Below, piece by piece: positions 27,751-35,660 of a DNA stretch of 64,000 nucleotides. The notes below the pieces were generated by a model, which searched no databases, was not told the DNA's origin, and worked only from the letters and a program-made list of their open reading frames with translations. Source of the DNA: an uncultured Eudoraea sp. (GTDB lineage Bacteria; Bacteroidota; Bacteroidia; Flavobacteriales; Flavobacteriaceae); NCBI RefSeq assembly GCF_947490415.1, contig NZ_CANLGX010000002.1, forward strand, positions 496,001 to 560,000. The letters run 5' to 3'. The number at the start of each line of letters is the position of its first letter. Positions within the stretch are counted from its first letter, which is position 1. The translations under genes and the position numbers were made by a program.

Positions 27751-29091
27751 TTAGAAAATATTTTGTTTAAAGATAATTTCAGAATCTTGTCTATATTTTT
27801 TGATAGGGATTACCGGAAACAATTTAATAAGCACTGTAATAATCAGTAATAACCAAGCAAAAGATGAAATGGTAATTGTCCATTCTTCCCATGTTGGATT
27901 ATAGTGTAAATAGGAGTCATCAACTCCCTGAATGGGTAAATATGGATGTTGCAGTGAAGGGATTACAATTAAAAAGCGTTTAAACCAGGCTCCTAGAACC
28001 ACAAATATTGATATAATTAACAATGGCAGTGGTTTACGAAACCTGTTGAACATCAAAAAGACAATAGGTAAAACAAGTCCGCCTAATTGAACAAACCAAT
28101 ACATGGGGGCGTATTTTCCTACGAATAATTCTATTATATGCTCCCCTTCTACCCCAACCATTTTAAAAGCGGGGCCCAGATACTCATTAATATTAAAATA
28201 TAGGTAAACGAGCGATAAAAGAACCAAAAGTTTACCCATCTTATCGAAATGAAGATTCGTTATGTACTTACTCAGTTTTAAATGTTTCCTAACAAAATAT
28301 ATGGCAATAATAATGACCGCAGCACCCGCCATAAAAGCTCCGGAAACAAAATAAGGTCCTAAGTTGGTACTGTCCCATCCAGGACGCCAGGTCGTGGCAA
28401 ATAACCAAGAGGTTACCGTATGGATGGCAAAGGCAACAGGAAGTACAGAAATTGCCAATATTTTGTTTACTTTTTGTAGCAGTGCTATTTGCTTGGGATG
28501 ATTATGCCAATTGATGGCCATAATTCTATACAACGTTTTTTTCCATTTAGGAATCTCCTTTAAACGGTCACGACAAAGAGCGATGTCTGGAAGTAAAGAA
28601 ATATATAATAATAGGATGCTGATAACTAAATAAGTAGAAATTATAATAACGTCCCAAATAATGGGGGATTGGATTCTTAAATGCGTAATTACATAAAAAA
28701 TTCGATCCGGGCGACCCATGTCAACAATAATGATTACCGCGGCACAAATAATGGCAGCGACCGCAATGATTTCGGAAATTCTGGTAAGCGGTCTGGCCCA
28801 CAAATTTTTATTGAGTTTTAAAATGGAACTAAACAATGATCCTACCAGGCTAATGGCAACAAAAAAAACAAAATTAGAGATGTAAATTCCCCAGGAAGTA
28901 TAATCTCTCATAGCAGTGACTACAAGTCCGTATCTTAATTGGCGATAATAACCAATGAATCCTAACACAATAAGTAGGAGCAAGAATGCAATCCACAATT
29001 TATATTGTAAGGATGTTGAAATCAGATGACTTAAAAGGCGTTTTCCCCTTTTGGTTCTAAACTTTTGAAGTTCAATATTCGGTTTACTCAT
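27751..29091 (-). CDS. NrfD/PsrC-family membrane subunit, module B
   Basis: A 446-residue integral membrane protein with about ten helices. The helix-loop MRDYTSWGIYISNFVFFVA and the conserved DMGRPDRIFYV segment identify the NrfD family, which binds menaquinone and exchanges electrons with a periplasmic Fe-S subunit. The start overlaps the Fe-S gene by 4 bp (ATGA), showing tight coupling. It is a close paralogue of the protein at 31539. No molybdopterin catalytic subunit is encoded nearby, so its redox partner is most likely the cytochromes. Confidence 0.87.
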   Translation of the reverse strand: MSKPNIELQKFRTKRGKRLLSHLISTSLQYKLWIAFLLLLIVLGFIGYYRQLRYGLVVTAMRDYTSWGIYISNFVFFVAISLVGSLFSSILKLNKNLWARPLTRISEIIAVAAIICAAVIIIVDMGRPDRIFYVITHLRIQSPIIWDVIIISTYLVISILLLYISLLPDIALCRDRLKEIPKWKKTLYRIMAINWHNHPKQIALLQKVNKILAISVLPVAFAIHTVTSWLFATTWRPGWDSTNLGPYFVSGAFMAGAAVIIIAIYFVRKHLKLSKYITNLHFDKMGKLLVLLSLVYLYFNINEYLGPAFKMVGVEGEHIIELFVGKYAPMYWFVQLGGLVLPIVFLMFNRFRKPLPLLIISIFVVLGAWFKRFLIVIPSLQHPYLPIQGVDDSYLHYNPTWEEWTITISSFAWLLLIITVLIKLFPVIPIKKYRQDSEIIFKQNIF

Positions 29092-30002
29092 GATTCGCTA
29101 TTTTCTTGAGTGGTCTCTTCAAAAGGGAACAACCTGTCAACCGGTGGTAGATAATAAACACGTGGTTTGGTTCCTAATTCTTCCATGTACCGATACCCCG
29201 CTTTTTCCTTTAGTAAAGTGGACAATCGAACGGTTTCTTCCCCATTGGTAACCGTATCATCAATCTCATCCCCAAAATATATTACGCCATTAGGACATGA
29301 TGTAACGCAGTGTGGAAGTTTATTTTGCCGAAGCATTTCAGGACAAAAATCACATTTTGCCACAGTACCAATTTTACTGGGAAGACTTGTTTCAGGGGAA
29401 TAAGGTAAATCCAATTGTCCTTCTGGAGGAGCTCCCCAGTTAAAAACCCTTGCAGAATATGGACAGGCGGCCATACAGAATCTACATCCAATACAGCGTT
29501 CATTATCAACAAGAACTATACCGTCTGTACGCTTATATGTGGCTCCAACCGGGCAAACTTTTACACATGGTGGATTATCGCATTGAAAACATTTTTTAGG
29601 CATCCAGTAGGGAGCAGATTTTTCATTGTCCTGCATTTCTAAAACCTTTATGTAAGGTCTGTCAGGAGTTAAATTATGATGTTTGTCACAAGCTTCAATA
29701 CATTTCTTTGCATTTTTGCATTTAGCCAGGTCCACTACCATCACAAATTTTTTACCGGGAATACCTTTACGTGCCTCTTCGGGAGACGCACCTTGATGAA
29801 GATGTTCCATTTCTTCGATTTCGGAATTTGCAACCTTCACCAGTTTACCATCTGTGGTTAACAAAGTAGTTTTTTCCTCAGAAGGTTGTTTGCAGGAAGA
29901 AAGGGAATAATATGCAAGACCAGATACAGCCAACACACTTCCGTTTGAAATGTTTCTTAAGAATTCTCTTCGAGAAGCGGCCTGCGTTTTTTTATTTCCC
30001 AT
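29088..30002 (-). CDS. Tat-exported 4x[4Fe-4S] ferredoxin subunit, module B
   Basis: A 304-residue NrfC/HybA-like protein. The Tat signal ASRREFLRNISNG begins at about residue 8. After a pre-domain (LLTTDGKLVKVANSEIEEME) four cysteine clusters follow: CKNAKKCIEACDKHH, CFQCDNPPCVKVCPVGAT, CIGCRFCMAACPYSARVFNW and CDFCPEMLRQ with CVTSCPNG. It would carry electrons in the periplasm between NrfD and a cytochrome. The promoter region upstream holds a TGACATATATCA palindrome, and the preceding module ends in a terminator. Confidence 0.88.
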   Translation of the reverse strand: MGNKKTQAASRREFLRNISNGSVLAVSGLAYYSLSSCKQPSEEKTTLLTTDGKLVKVANSEIEEMEHLHQGASPEEARKGIPGKKFVMVVDLAKCKNAKKCIEACDKHHNLTPDRPYIKVLEMQDNEKSAPYWMPKKCFQCDNPPCVKVCPVGATYKRTDGIVLVDNERCIGCRFCMAACPYSARVFNWGAPPEGQLDLPYSPETSLPSKIGTVAKCDFCPEMLRQNKLPHCVTSCPNGVIYFGDEIDDTVTNGEETVRLSTLLKEKAGYRYMEELGTKPRVYYLPPVDRLFPFEETTQENSES

Positions 30003-30138
30003 GATTTGTTATTTAGCACAAAATCAGATTATTAACAAAAATTCGAAAAGAAAATTTCCAATAATTGAAAATCACTTTTAAGGGTTCCAATAAATACTTT
30101 AATATGTTTAAAAGTAAGATTCAATCAGCAGATATTTA

Positions 30139-30152
30139 ATGACATATATCAT
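30139..30152. promoter_or_regulatory. Crp/Fnr-type palindrome upstream of module B
   Basis: ATGACATATATCAT, a near-perfect TGAC-N4-GTCA palindrome (one half reads ATCA), about 137 bp upstream of the Fe-S gene start. It shares the core with the perfect palindrome at 36868-36885 that precedes the whole locus. Fits a Crp/Fnr-family regulator; the binding protein is inferred. Confidence 0.5.
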
Positions 30153-30169
30153 ATTTTATAACCTTTATT

Positions 30170-30210
30170 ATAAAATAAAAATGGCCAAAAATCCTTAAGA
30201 TTTCCGGCCA
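30170..30210 (-). terminator. Rho-independent terminator after module A
   Basis: Minus-strand 12-bp stem (30182-30210, TGGCC...GGCCA with two G-T pairs, loop TTAAG) followed by a T-rich tract. It separates module A transcription from the module B promoter. Confidence 0.75.
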
Positions 30211-30212
30211 CA

Positions 30213-30244
30213 ATTAAACCTGATAAATTTTTACCAGGTTTAAT
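30213..30244. repeat. 10-bp perfect hairpin just after the module A cytochrome gene
   Basis: Arms ATTAAACCTG (30213-30222) and CAGGTTTAAT (30235-30244) with a 12-nt loop, immediately upstream of the terminator on the minus strand. It may add to termination or protect the mRNA end. Confidence 0.5.
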
Positions 30245-30261
30245 TTATTATGTCTTAACTG

Positions 30262-30660
30262 TTATTCAGCCAAGGTTCTCATAAAATTTACAATTAGCCA
30301 TCTGTCTTCATCATCAGGCATCTTTTTTGTGTATTCGGGCATATCGTCCCGACCAAAACTTGTTTTGTAAAATAATTCCCCATCTGTTTGTGCCTGGAAA
30401 TCGGAAGACGAAAAGTCTCCTAAATCACCTTTCTGATCTTTTGCTTTAGGCCCGTCGCCATAACCCTCTTTGCCATGACAGGATTTACAATGCTGACTGT
30501 ATAGCGATTTTCCTATTGCCGTATCCGTAGAAGGGTCTATCGGATTTTTCATGTTTACATATTCTGCCGGTACCACCCATTTGTCCTGCACTATGGTAGT
30601 GAAGGAATAGAACGCAAAGGAAACAATCCCCACTATTAATAGCATTTTAAGTGTTTTCAT
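30262..30660 (-). CDS. Monohaem cytochrome c, module A
   Basis: A 132-residue cytochrome with an N-terminal signal or anchor helix, haem motif CKSCHGKEGYGDG at about residue 59, and a distal GRDDMPEYTKKMP segment. It is the paralogue of the cytochrome at 26685 and ends module A. It sits 12 bp after the beta-sandwich gene and is followed by a hairpin and a terminator. It would accept or donate electrons to the NrfD/Fe-S pair of its module. Confidence 0.87.
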   Translation of the reverse strand: MKTLKMLLIVGIVSFAFYSFTTIVQDKWVVPAEYVNMKNPIDPSTDTAIGKSLYSQHCKSCHGKEGYGDGPKAKDQKGDLGDFSSSDFQAQTDGELFYKTSFGRDDMPEYTKKMPDDEDRWLIVNFMRTLAE

Positions 30661-30672
30661 TTTTAATTAAGT

Positions 30673-31542
30673 TTAATTTTTAGAAATTCTGAATAAATTG
30701 GAAATGAGCAATATAAATAATCCATATATTACTGCAATAGTTAAATTTATAAATATTAATAGAAATATAGGTGTTTTATTTCTTGCAGACCACATTTTTC
30801 TTTGGTCAAAAGTTGATTCGTCAACAATAGGGGTACCTACCGGTGCATTAACTATAGCTTTTACGGTACCGTAGGAATCACTATCGTTCAGCACGACTTC
30901 AATAATTAAATTTCCATCAATACCGGGAATTCCTTTATCAATTGTTACAAGAATTGTGCCGTTTTCGTCTGTAAAATTAAATTCTTCACCAATTTTTAGA
31001 GGTCTAAATAATCGCTGTACCTGTACATCCAGTGCTTCACCAACAAGCAGGCTGTCCGTAACAGTTTCCTTAAGTGTGGCCGTTAAATAATTTATGCTGT
31101 CTTTTGAAATAAGATTTGCTTCAATATGGGCATCTTTAAAACTGGTACTTTTTGAAGCTTTCTTGAACGAATCGTTTCCATTAAATGAGATTCCCAGATT
31201 AAAAGTATTTGTTGAGTCGGCTTTTAAATCAGATTTATTCAATACAAATCTACTTTCACCTTTCATATTGGTTTTGGTATTCCCCAATATAATTTCTTCA
31301 CCTTCCACCTCATTATAAACTGCGATTTCAAGATTGGGAACCGGTAGAGTTTCGTCTTCTATCTTGGCAGTTGCTTTGATATTTAAGTACGCATCGCCCT
31401 CCATTATCTTTACATAATCGGCTCTTAATCTTACCCTGTATTTTTCATCATTTTGCGCATATATATTTGATAAACCCAGGCAAAATAAGAACCCAGTAGT
31501 CCAGACTAAAAAAGCACTCCTAGATGTTGATCTATTTTTCAT
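30673..31542 (-). CDS. Membrane-anchored two-domain beta-sandwich protein, module A
   Basis: A 289-residue protein with a signal peptide (about residues 10-29), two Ig-like beta domains (about 33-125 and 130-235) and a C-terminal transmembrane helix (about 258-283). The second domain (VQRLFRPLKIGEEFNFTDENG) matches the single domain of the module B paralogue at 27120, so module A has an extra N-terminal domain. Its start overlaps the NrfD stop by 4 bp. Unknown function; probably a structural part of the membrane complex. Confidence 0.7.
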   Translation of the reverse strand: MKNRSTSRSAFLVWTTGFLFCLGLSNIYAQNDEKYRVRLRADYVKIMEGDAYLNIKATAKIEDETLPVPNLEIAVYNEVEGEEIILGNTKTNMKGESRFVLNKSDLKADSTNTFNLGISFNGNDSFKKASKSTSFKDAHIEANLISKDSINYLTATLKETVTDSLLVGEALDVQVQRLFRPLKIGEEFNFTDENGTILVTIDKGIPGIDGNLIIEVVLNDSDSYGTVKAIVNAPVGTPIVDESTFDQRKMWSARNKTPIFLLIFINLTIAVIYGLFILLISNLFRISKN

Positions 31543-32855
31543 GTTTCTGCTTTTTTATCTGTATTCAACAATCCTTTTTCTTCAGCTGTGCGTTGAATAG
31601 GAATCACGGGTAGAAACCTTACAAATAAAGTAATTATCAATAAAGCCATTGCCAGAGTTGCTCCCGTAATTAACCATTCATGCATACTCGGAAAATAATG
31701 ATGCCATGACTCTGGAACTCCTTCTATTGGCAAAAATGGATGCAATAAGGTAGGTGTCACAATAATATATCGTTTCCACCAGGAACCTAAAACCACCATA
31801 ATACCTACTATAAACATGGGCAGCGGTTTTCTGCCCTTTTTGAATAATAAAATGAGGATTGGTAAAATCAATCCTACTATCTGAGAGAACCAAAATATTC
31901 CCGCATAATCTCCGTAGACTAATGCATTCAAATGAATCTCTTCTTCTGCAGGAGCATTAAATATGGGAATCAAATATTCGTTTATATTAAAGTAAACGTA
32001 AGCCAGGCAGGTCACAAGTAAATATTGGGCTAGTTTATCAAAGTGATAATCCGTAATATAATGTTCAAGTCCTCTTACTTTTCTTATAATATAAACAACG
32101 GTAATAAGTGCACCAAGACCTGCTACAAAGGCTCCAGAAGTAAAATATGCACCCATGTTGGTGCTATCCCACCCAATTCTGTAGGTTGTGGAAAATAGCC
32201 AGGCATCTATGGTTTGCAATAATATCCCCACAGGTATGACCATTATGGCAATGATTTTGATGGATTTTGACTGAATGGCTTTTTGGGCTTTACTCCCTGT
32301 CCAATTCAAAGATAATTTACCGTACCATTTACTAAAGGTCGGTTTTGTTTTTAAGTGGTGTTTCTTAAGGATTGCTAAATCAGGCAACAAAGGAAAATAC
32401 AGTAATAAAAAACTTAAGATAATTGAAGTTGGAATAATGATCACATCCCAGGTAATAGGTGACTGCAATCTGGCATAAATAAACAAATTTAACAGCCTGT
32501 CTGGTCTTCCCATATCAATCATAATGGTAAAACCTGCCATAACAATGGAAGCCAATGAAATTATTTCCGCAATTCTAACAACCGGCGTTCTCCATGAATT
32601 ATTGGTCAATCTTAAAACTGCAACAGTAGCAGACCCCACAAAGCTGGTAGCTACAAAAAACACAAAATTGGAGATATAAATTCCCCAAAGCGCATAATCC
32701 CGCATATTGGTAACCACCTGTCCTTGTCTAATCTGGTCTATGTATGCGATAAGACCAATAATAATAATTACTACTAAAATGAAGGTCCAAATGGTACCGC
32801 GTTTGCCGAACTTTCTCGGTGCTAAATCGTTGATTAGAGACTCATATTTTGTCAT
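31539..32855 (-). CDS. NrfD/PsrC-family membrane subunit, module A
   Basis: A 438-residue membrane protein with about ten helices. MRDYALWGIYISNFVFFVA and DMGRPDRLLNLFIYARLQSP are NrfD signatures shared almost word for word with the module B copy. It would oxidise or reduce menaquinone and hand electrons to the Fe-S subunit encoded 2 bp upstream. Paralogy with 27751 indicates a duplication of the whole four-gene block. Confidence 0.87.
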   Translation of the reverse strand: MTKYESLINDLAPRKFGKRGTIWTFILVVIIIIGLIAYIDQIRQGQVVTNMRDYALWGIYISNFVFFVATSFVGSATVAVLRLTNNSWRTPVVRIAEIISLASIVMAGFTIMIDMGRPDRLLNLFIYARLQSPITWDVIIIPTSIILSFLLLYFPLLPDLAILKKHHLKTKPTFSKWYGKLSLNWTGSKAQKAIQSKSIKIIAIMVIPVGILLQTIDAWLFSTTYRIGWDSTNMGAYFTSGAFVAGLGALITVVYIIRKVRGLEHYITDYHFDKLAQYLLVTCLAYVYFNINEYLIPIFNAPAEEEIHLNALVYGDYAGIFWFSQIVGLILPILILLFKKGRKPLPMFIVGIMVVLGSWWKRYIIVTPTLLHPFLPIEGVPESWHHYFPSMHEWLITGATLAMALLIITLFVRFLPVIPIQRTAEEKGLLNTDKKAET

Positions 32856-32857
32856 CG

Positions 32858-33832
32858 CTATTCAGGTTTTTCAACAGATTGGAACTCATTGTAATCTTCC
32901 AGACCTTTTTCGAAATCCACAAGCCTGTCAACCGGAGGCAAATAATATACACTTGGCGCGGTCCCTAATTCTTCTAACAATCGATACCCTGCCTTATCTG
33001 TTAATAATTTACTTAAACGTAAAGTTTCCTCTCCATTGGTAACGGTATCTTCATATTTGTCTCCGAAATAGAAAACACCATTAGGACAAGCCGTAACGCA
33101 ATGAGGGAGTTCATTGTTTTTTATAGTATGAGGACAAAAATCACATTTGTCAACTGTACCTATTCTACTAGGCATCCCTGCATAGTCAGGAGAAGGGGTT
33201 TCACCTCCCAGATGCATAGTAATTTCACTCATTTCGCCTTGCTTAGGTTCTTCCCAGTTAAAAACCCGTATAGAATAAGGGCAGGCAGCCATACAAAAAC
33301 GGCAGCCTATGCATCGTTCATTATCAATTAATACCAGGCCATCCCTTCTTTTAAAAGTGGCATCTACCGGGCAAACAGTAACGCAGGCCGGTTGATCACA
33401 ATGCATACACGTTCTTGGCATCCAGTAGGGTGCAGTATCTTTGGATTCCTGCATCCTGTGAACTTTTATCCACGCATTCTCACCGGTAATATAATGGTGT
33501 TTATTACAGGCACTAACACATTTTAAAGCATTTTTACATTTGGCCAGGTCTATGACCATCACAAACTTTCGGTTGGGAATGCCCTCCCTGACATTGTATT
33601 TTTCATCATCGTGTTCAGCGTGTTGTACCTCTAAAACCTCTGATGAATCTACCTCTATAAGCGTGCCATCTACGGTCATTAATTCCATTTTATCCGTGGA
33701 ATTATGATTGGTTTTTGCATTTAACTTAGAAGTGATTTTTGAAATTCCCAAACCACCAATGGCCGCGGCAATGCCAAGTTTTAATCCCTTATCAAGAAAT
33801 TTCCGTCGTTCTTTTTTAGTATTATCGCTCAT
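32858..33832 (-). CDS. Tat-exported 4x[4Fe-4S] ferredoxin subunit, module A
   Basis: A 324-residue NrfC/HybA-like Fe-S protein with a Tat-like start (KERRKFLDKGLKLG), a pre-domain (MELMTVDGTLIEVDSSEVLE) and four clusters: CKNALKCVSACNKHH, CMHCDQPACVTVCPVDAT, CIGCRFCMAACPYSIRVFNW, and CDFCPHTIKN with CVTACPNG. It is the paralogue of the protein at 29088 with a slightly longer loop before the last cluster. It lies between the 87-codon gene and NrfD in one operon. Confidence 0.88.
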   Translation of the reverse strand: MSDNTKKERRKFLDKGLKLGIAAAIGGLGISKITSKLNAKTNHNSTDKMELMTVDGTLIEVDSSEVLEVQHAEHDDEKYNVREGIPNRKFVMVIDLAKCKNALKCVSACNKHHYITGENAWIKVHRMQESKDTAPYWMPRTCMHCDQPACVTVCPVDATFKRRDGLVLIDNERCIGCRFCMAACPYSIRVFNWEEPKQGEMSEITMHLGGETPSPDYAGMPSRIGTVDKCDFCPHTIKNNELPHCVTACPNGVFYFGDKYEDTVTNGEETLRLSKLLTDKAGYRLLEELGTAPSVYYLPPVDRLVDFEKGLEDYNEFQSVEKPE

Positions 33833-33854
33833 TATCAGAATTACTTAAATGACA

Positions 33855-34118
33855 TTACATTTTTTTGCCCAACCAACTGAGTAGGGATGTATTTGAAATA
33901 TTCTTCTTTACAACCTTTGATTTTTTAAGTGCACTAACTTTAACCTTAACGGTAGTTCCATCCGGTTTTAAGAGAGTTTCATATTCTTCTTTAGAAATAT
34001 CCACTTCTTCAGAGGATGCTTGGGTAAACCCAAAAAGCGGTAATAATAAAGTACCTCCCAATATGGGCAGGATTCGTCTTCTTGATATTTGATTCCGGTT
34101 TTTGGATTTATCTTTCAT
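33855..34118 (-). CDS. Small Tat-exported protein resembling the N-terminal pre-domain of the Fe-S subunits
   Basis: An 87-residue protein with a twin-arginine signal (SRRRILPILGGTLLLPLFGF) and a short mature part containing ETLLKPDGTTVKVKVSALKK. That segment lines up with LLTTDGKLVKVANSEIEE and LMTVDGTLIEVDSSEVLE in the two Fe-S subunits, but no cysteine cluster follows. It could be a free-standing partner subunit or a remnant of a third copy. It is 22 bp upstream of the module A Fe-S gene. No database family is known to me. Confidence 0.6.
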   Translation of the reverse strand: MKDKSKNRNQISRRRILPILGGTLLLPLFGFTQASSEEVDISKEEYETLLKPDGTTVKVKVSALKKSKVVKKNISNTSLLSWLGKKM

Positions 34119-34161
34119 ATTTCTTAGGTCTAAATAATACTGTCTTTACGATTTATTCTTG

Positions 34162-35031
34162 TTAGAAATTATAGAGTCTGGTAATATTAAACCCTATTAA
34201 GAAATCTCCATAAAAAAAATCATATGTATTATACATATAATTTGTTTGTGGTACAATGCCTTGATAGTTGCTGAATGTTAACTGGAAAGCATGGCTTGAG
34301 GTTCTGAATTCCAACCCTAAACCATATCCGGGTTCGGGATCAAAACCACTAATTGGACGATCTGCATCATCCGGAAATAAATGATGGGTAAATGGTAGAC
34401 TAATATCTACCAGTATGGCAGTTTGAGGGCTTACCTTGTAACGTCCGCTTAGGGCAAGGCCAAACATGTCGTTCCTGACTCTGGGTTCCACTGCATTGTA
34501 ATGTGAAATACTGGGCGCAATCTGCATAGAAAAATTAGGCGAAAATCGCTTGGCAATAATCAGCTGATGAAAATAGGAATAGCGATCCTGCTTTCTGGCA
34601 AATCTCTTATTGCTGGCATCAATTGCAAAATTACCATAGTAAGAGACACTTACAGGCATTTCATTACCTCGAGTTTGTCTTAAGAGTGCTACTTTCCAGT
34701 TAAAATCCTGTAATACGTTAAATTTAGAAGTACCAAATCCCAGAGTTAATCTGTCATGAATGGCATAGGAAACTCCGATTCTAATATTTGAACGTGCCCA
34801 AATCCCGGCCAAATCAGCGGTTCCTCCATTGATTAATCCAAACCTGTGAGCCATTTGTATTTCCATGGTATTTTTGCTGTAGAGTACATTGGTTGGGTTA
34901 TCAATGATCCATGCACTTTCAAATGCTGCTCTTTCCAGTTTTACCGCCGTAGTATCTTGTGCTTTTTCCTGTGAGAAGATTAAGAAGGGCCCAAATAAAA
35001 ATATACAAAGAATTTTTTTAAAGTTTTTCAT
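34162..35031 (-). CDS. DUF5777-type outer-membrane beta-barrel protein
   Basis: A 289-residue exported protein: signal peptide at residues 1-20 (ending IFSQEKA), then alternating amphipathic strands through to an aromatic C-terminus (FNITRLYNF), typical of an outer-membrane barrel. IHDRLTLGFGTSKFNVLQDFNWKV-like and VSVSYYGNFAIDAS segments fit DUF5777. In this locus it stands between cytochrome genes, which suggests a porin role in an outer-membrane electron conduit; this is inference. It is 15 bp after the haem lipoprotein gene. Confidence 0.72.
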   Translation of the reverse strand: MKNFKKILCIFLFGPFLIFSQEKAQDTTAVKLERAAFESAWIIDNPTNVLYSKNTMEIQMAHRFGLINGGTADLAGIWARSNIRIGVSYAIHDRLTLGFGTSKFNVLQDFNWKVALLRQTRGNEMPVSVSYYGNFAIDASNKRFARKQDRYSYFHQLIIAKRFSPNFSMQIAPSISHYNAVEPRVRNDMFGLALSGRYKVSPQTAILVDISLPFTHHLFPDDADRPISGFDPEPGYGLGLEFRTSSHAFQLTFSNYQGIVPQTNYMYNTYDFFYGDFLIGFNITRLYNF

Positions 35032-35046
35032 TTTTAATGTCTTTTA

Positions 35047-35460
35047 TTAATTGTTCTGGGCTCCCTGGCTTATCCAGCCTTTTATTTGGGAAAGTTGCTC
35101 AACATCCAATTCAAAATTTGTATCAATTGGATGACCGATACCTGGCAGATTTTGATAGAATTTGCTGTTTTCGGCATCTTCAATATCATTGTCGTTAACA
35201 TAGTCAGGAACAATGGCATTATAAGCGCTACCCGTTCTTAAATCAGGGTTTAAACCAGTACCATTATGGCATTGTGTACAGTCGTTACTATCTTCAGAAA
35301 ATATGGGCTCTACGTCAGTCCTGAATGAAATTTCTACGCCCTCAGGTGGATCCGGAACCTCTACTATAATCTCTTGTAATTCATCATAATAACAGCTAGA
35401 TAAAGAAAGCATTAGAGTTATTACGGCTGCTTTGCTTATTAATTTTAATATTTTTTTCAT
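35047..35460 (-). CDS. Haem-binding cytochrome c-like lipoprotein
   Basis: A 137-residue lipoprotein (lipobox LSLSSC, Cys23). The mature part has DVEPIFSEDSNDCTQCHNG, a single CxxCH haem site at about residue 62, and ends QIKGWISQGAQNN. This small cytochrome domain is widespread in Bacteroidota surface proteins. It lies 200 bp downstream of the hexahaem gene and 15 bp before the barrel gene, so it may bridge the two at the outer membrane. Confidence 0.78.
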   Translation of the reverse strand: MKKILKLISKAAVITLMLSLSSCYYDELQEIIVEVPDPPEGVEISFRTDVEPIFSEDSNDCTQCHNGTGLNPDLRTGSAYNAIVPDYVNDNDIEDAENSKFYQNLPGIGHPIDTNFELDVEQLSQIKGWISQGAQNN

Positions 35461-35660
35461 AATTGGAAATTTAGGATGAAAAAAAAGGCAATAACCAAAA
35501 TTAAATTTTGAAATAAATGTTCGTCATTGCCCATTTGATCTATATCTTATTAAGGTGTTTTATGCTTACTCATCGCTTTCAGAAACTTGGTGTATAATTA
35601 CAGGCATGTTTTCTTAAAGCTCAGAAATAGCCATATATACCTCATAAAATATCCCAACAA

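Noticed and set aside
35461-35660. Hairpin GGCAAT...ATTGCC between the hexahaem gene and the haem lipoprotein gene
   Set aside because: Arms of 6 bp are separated by about 37 nt and not followed by a T run; too weak to call a terminator.
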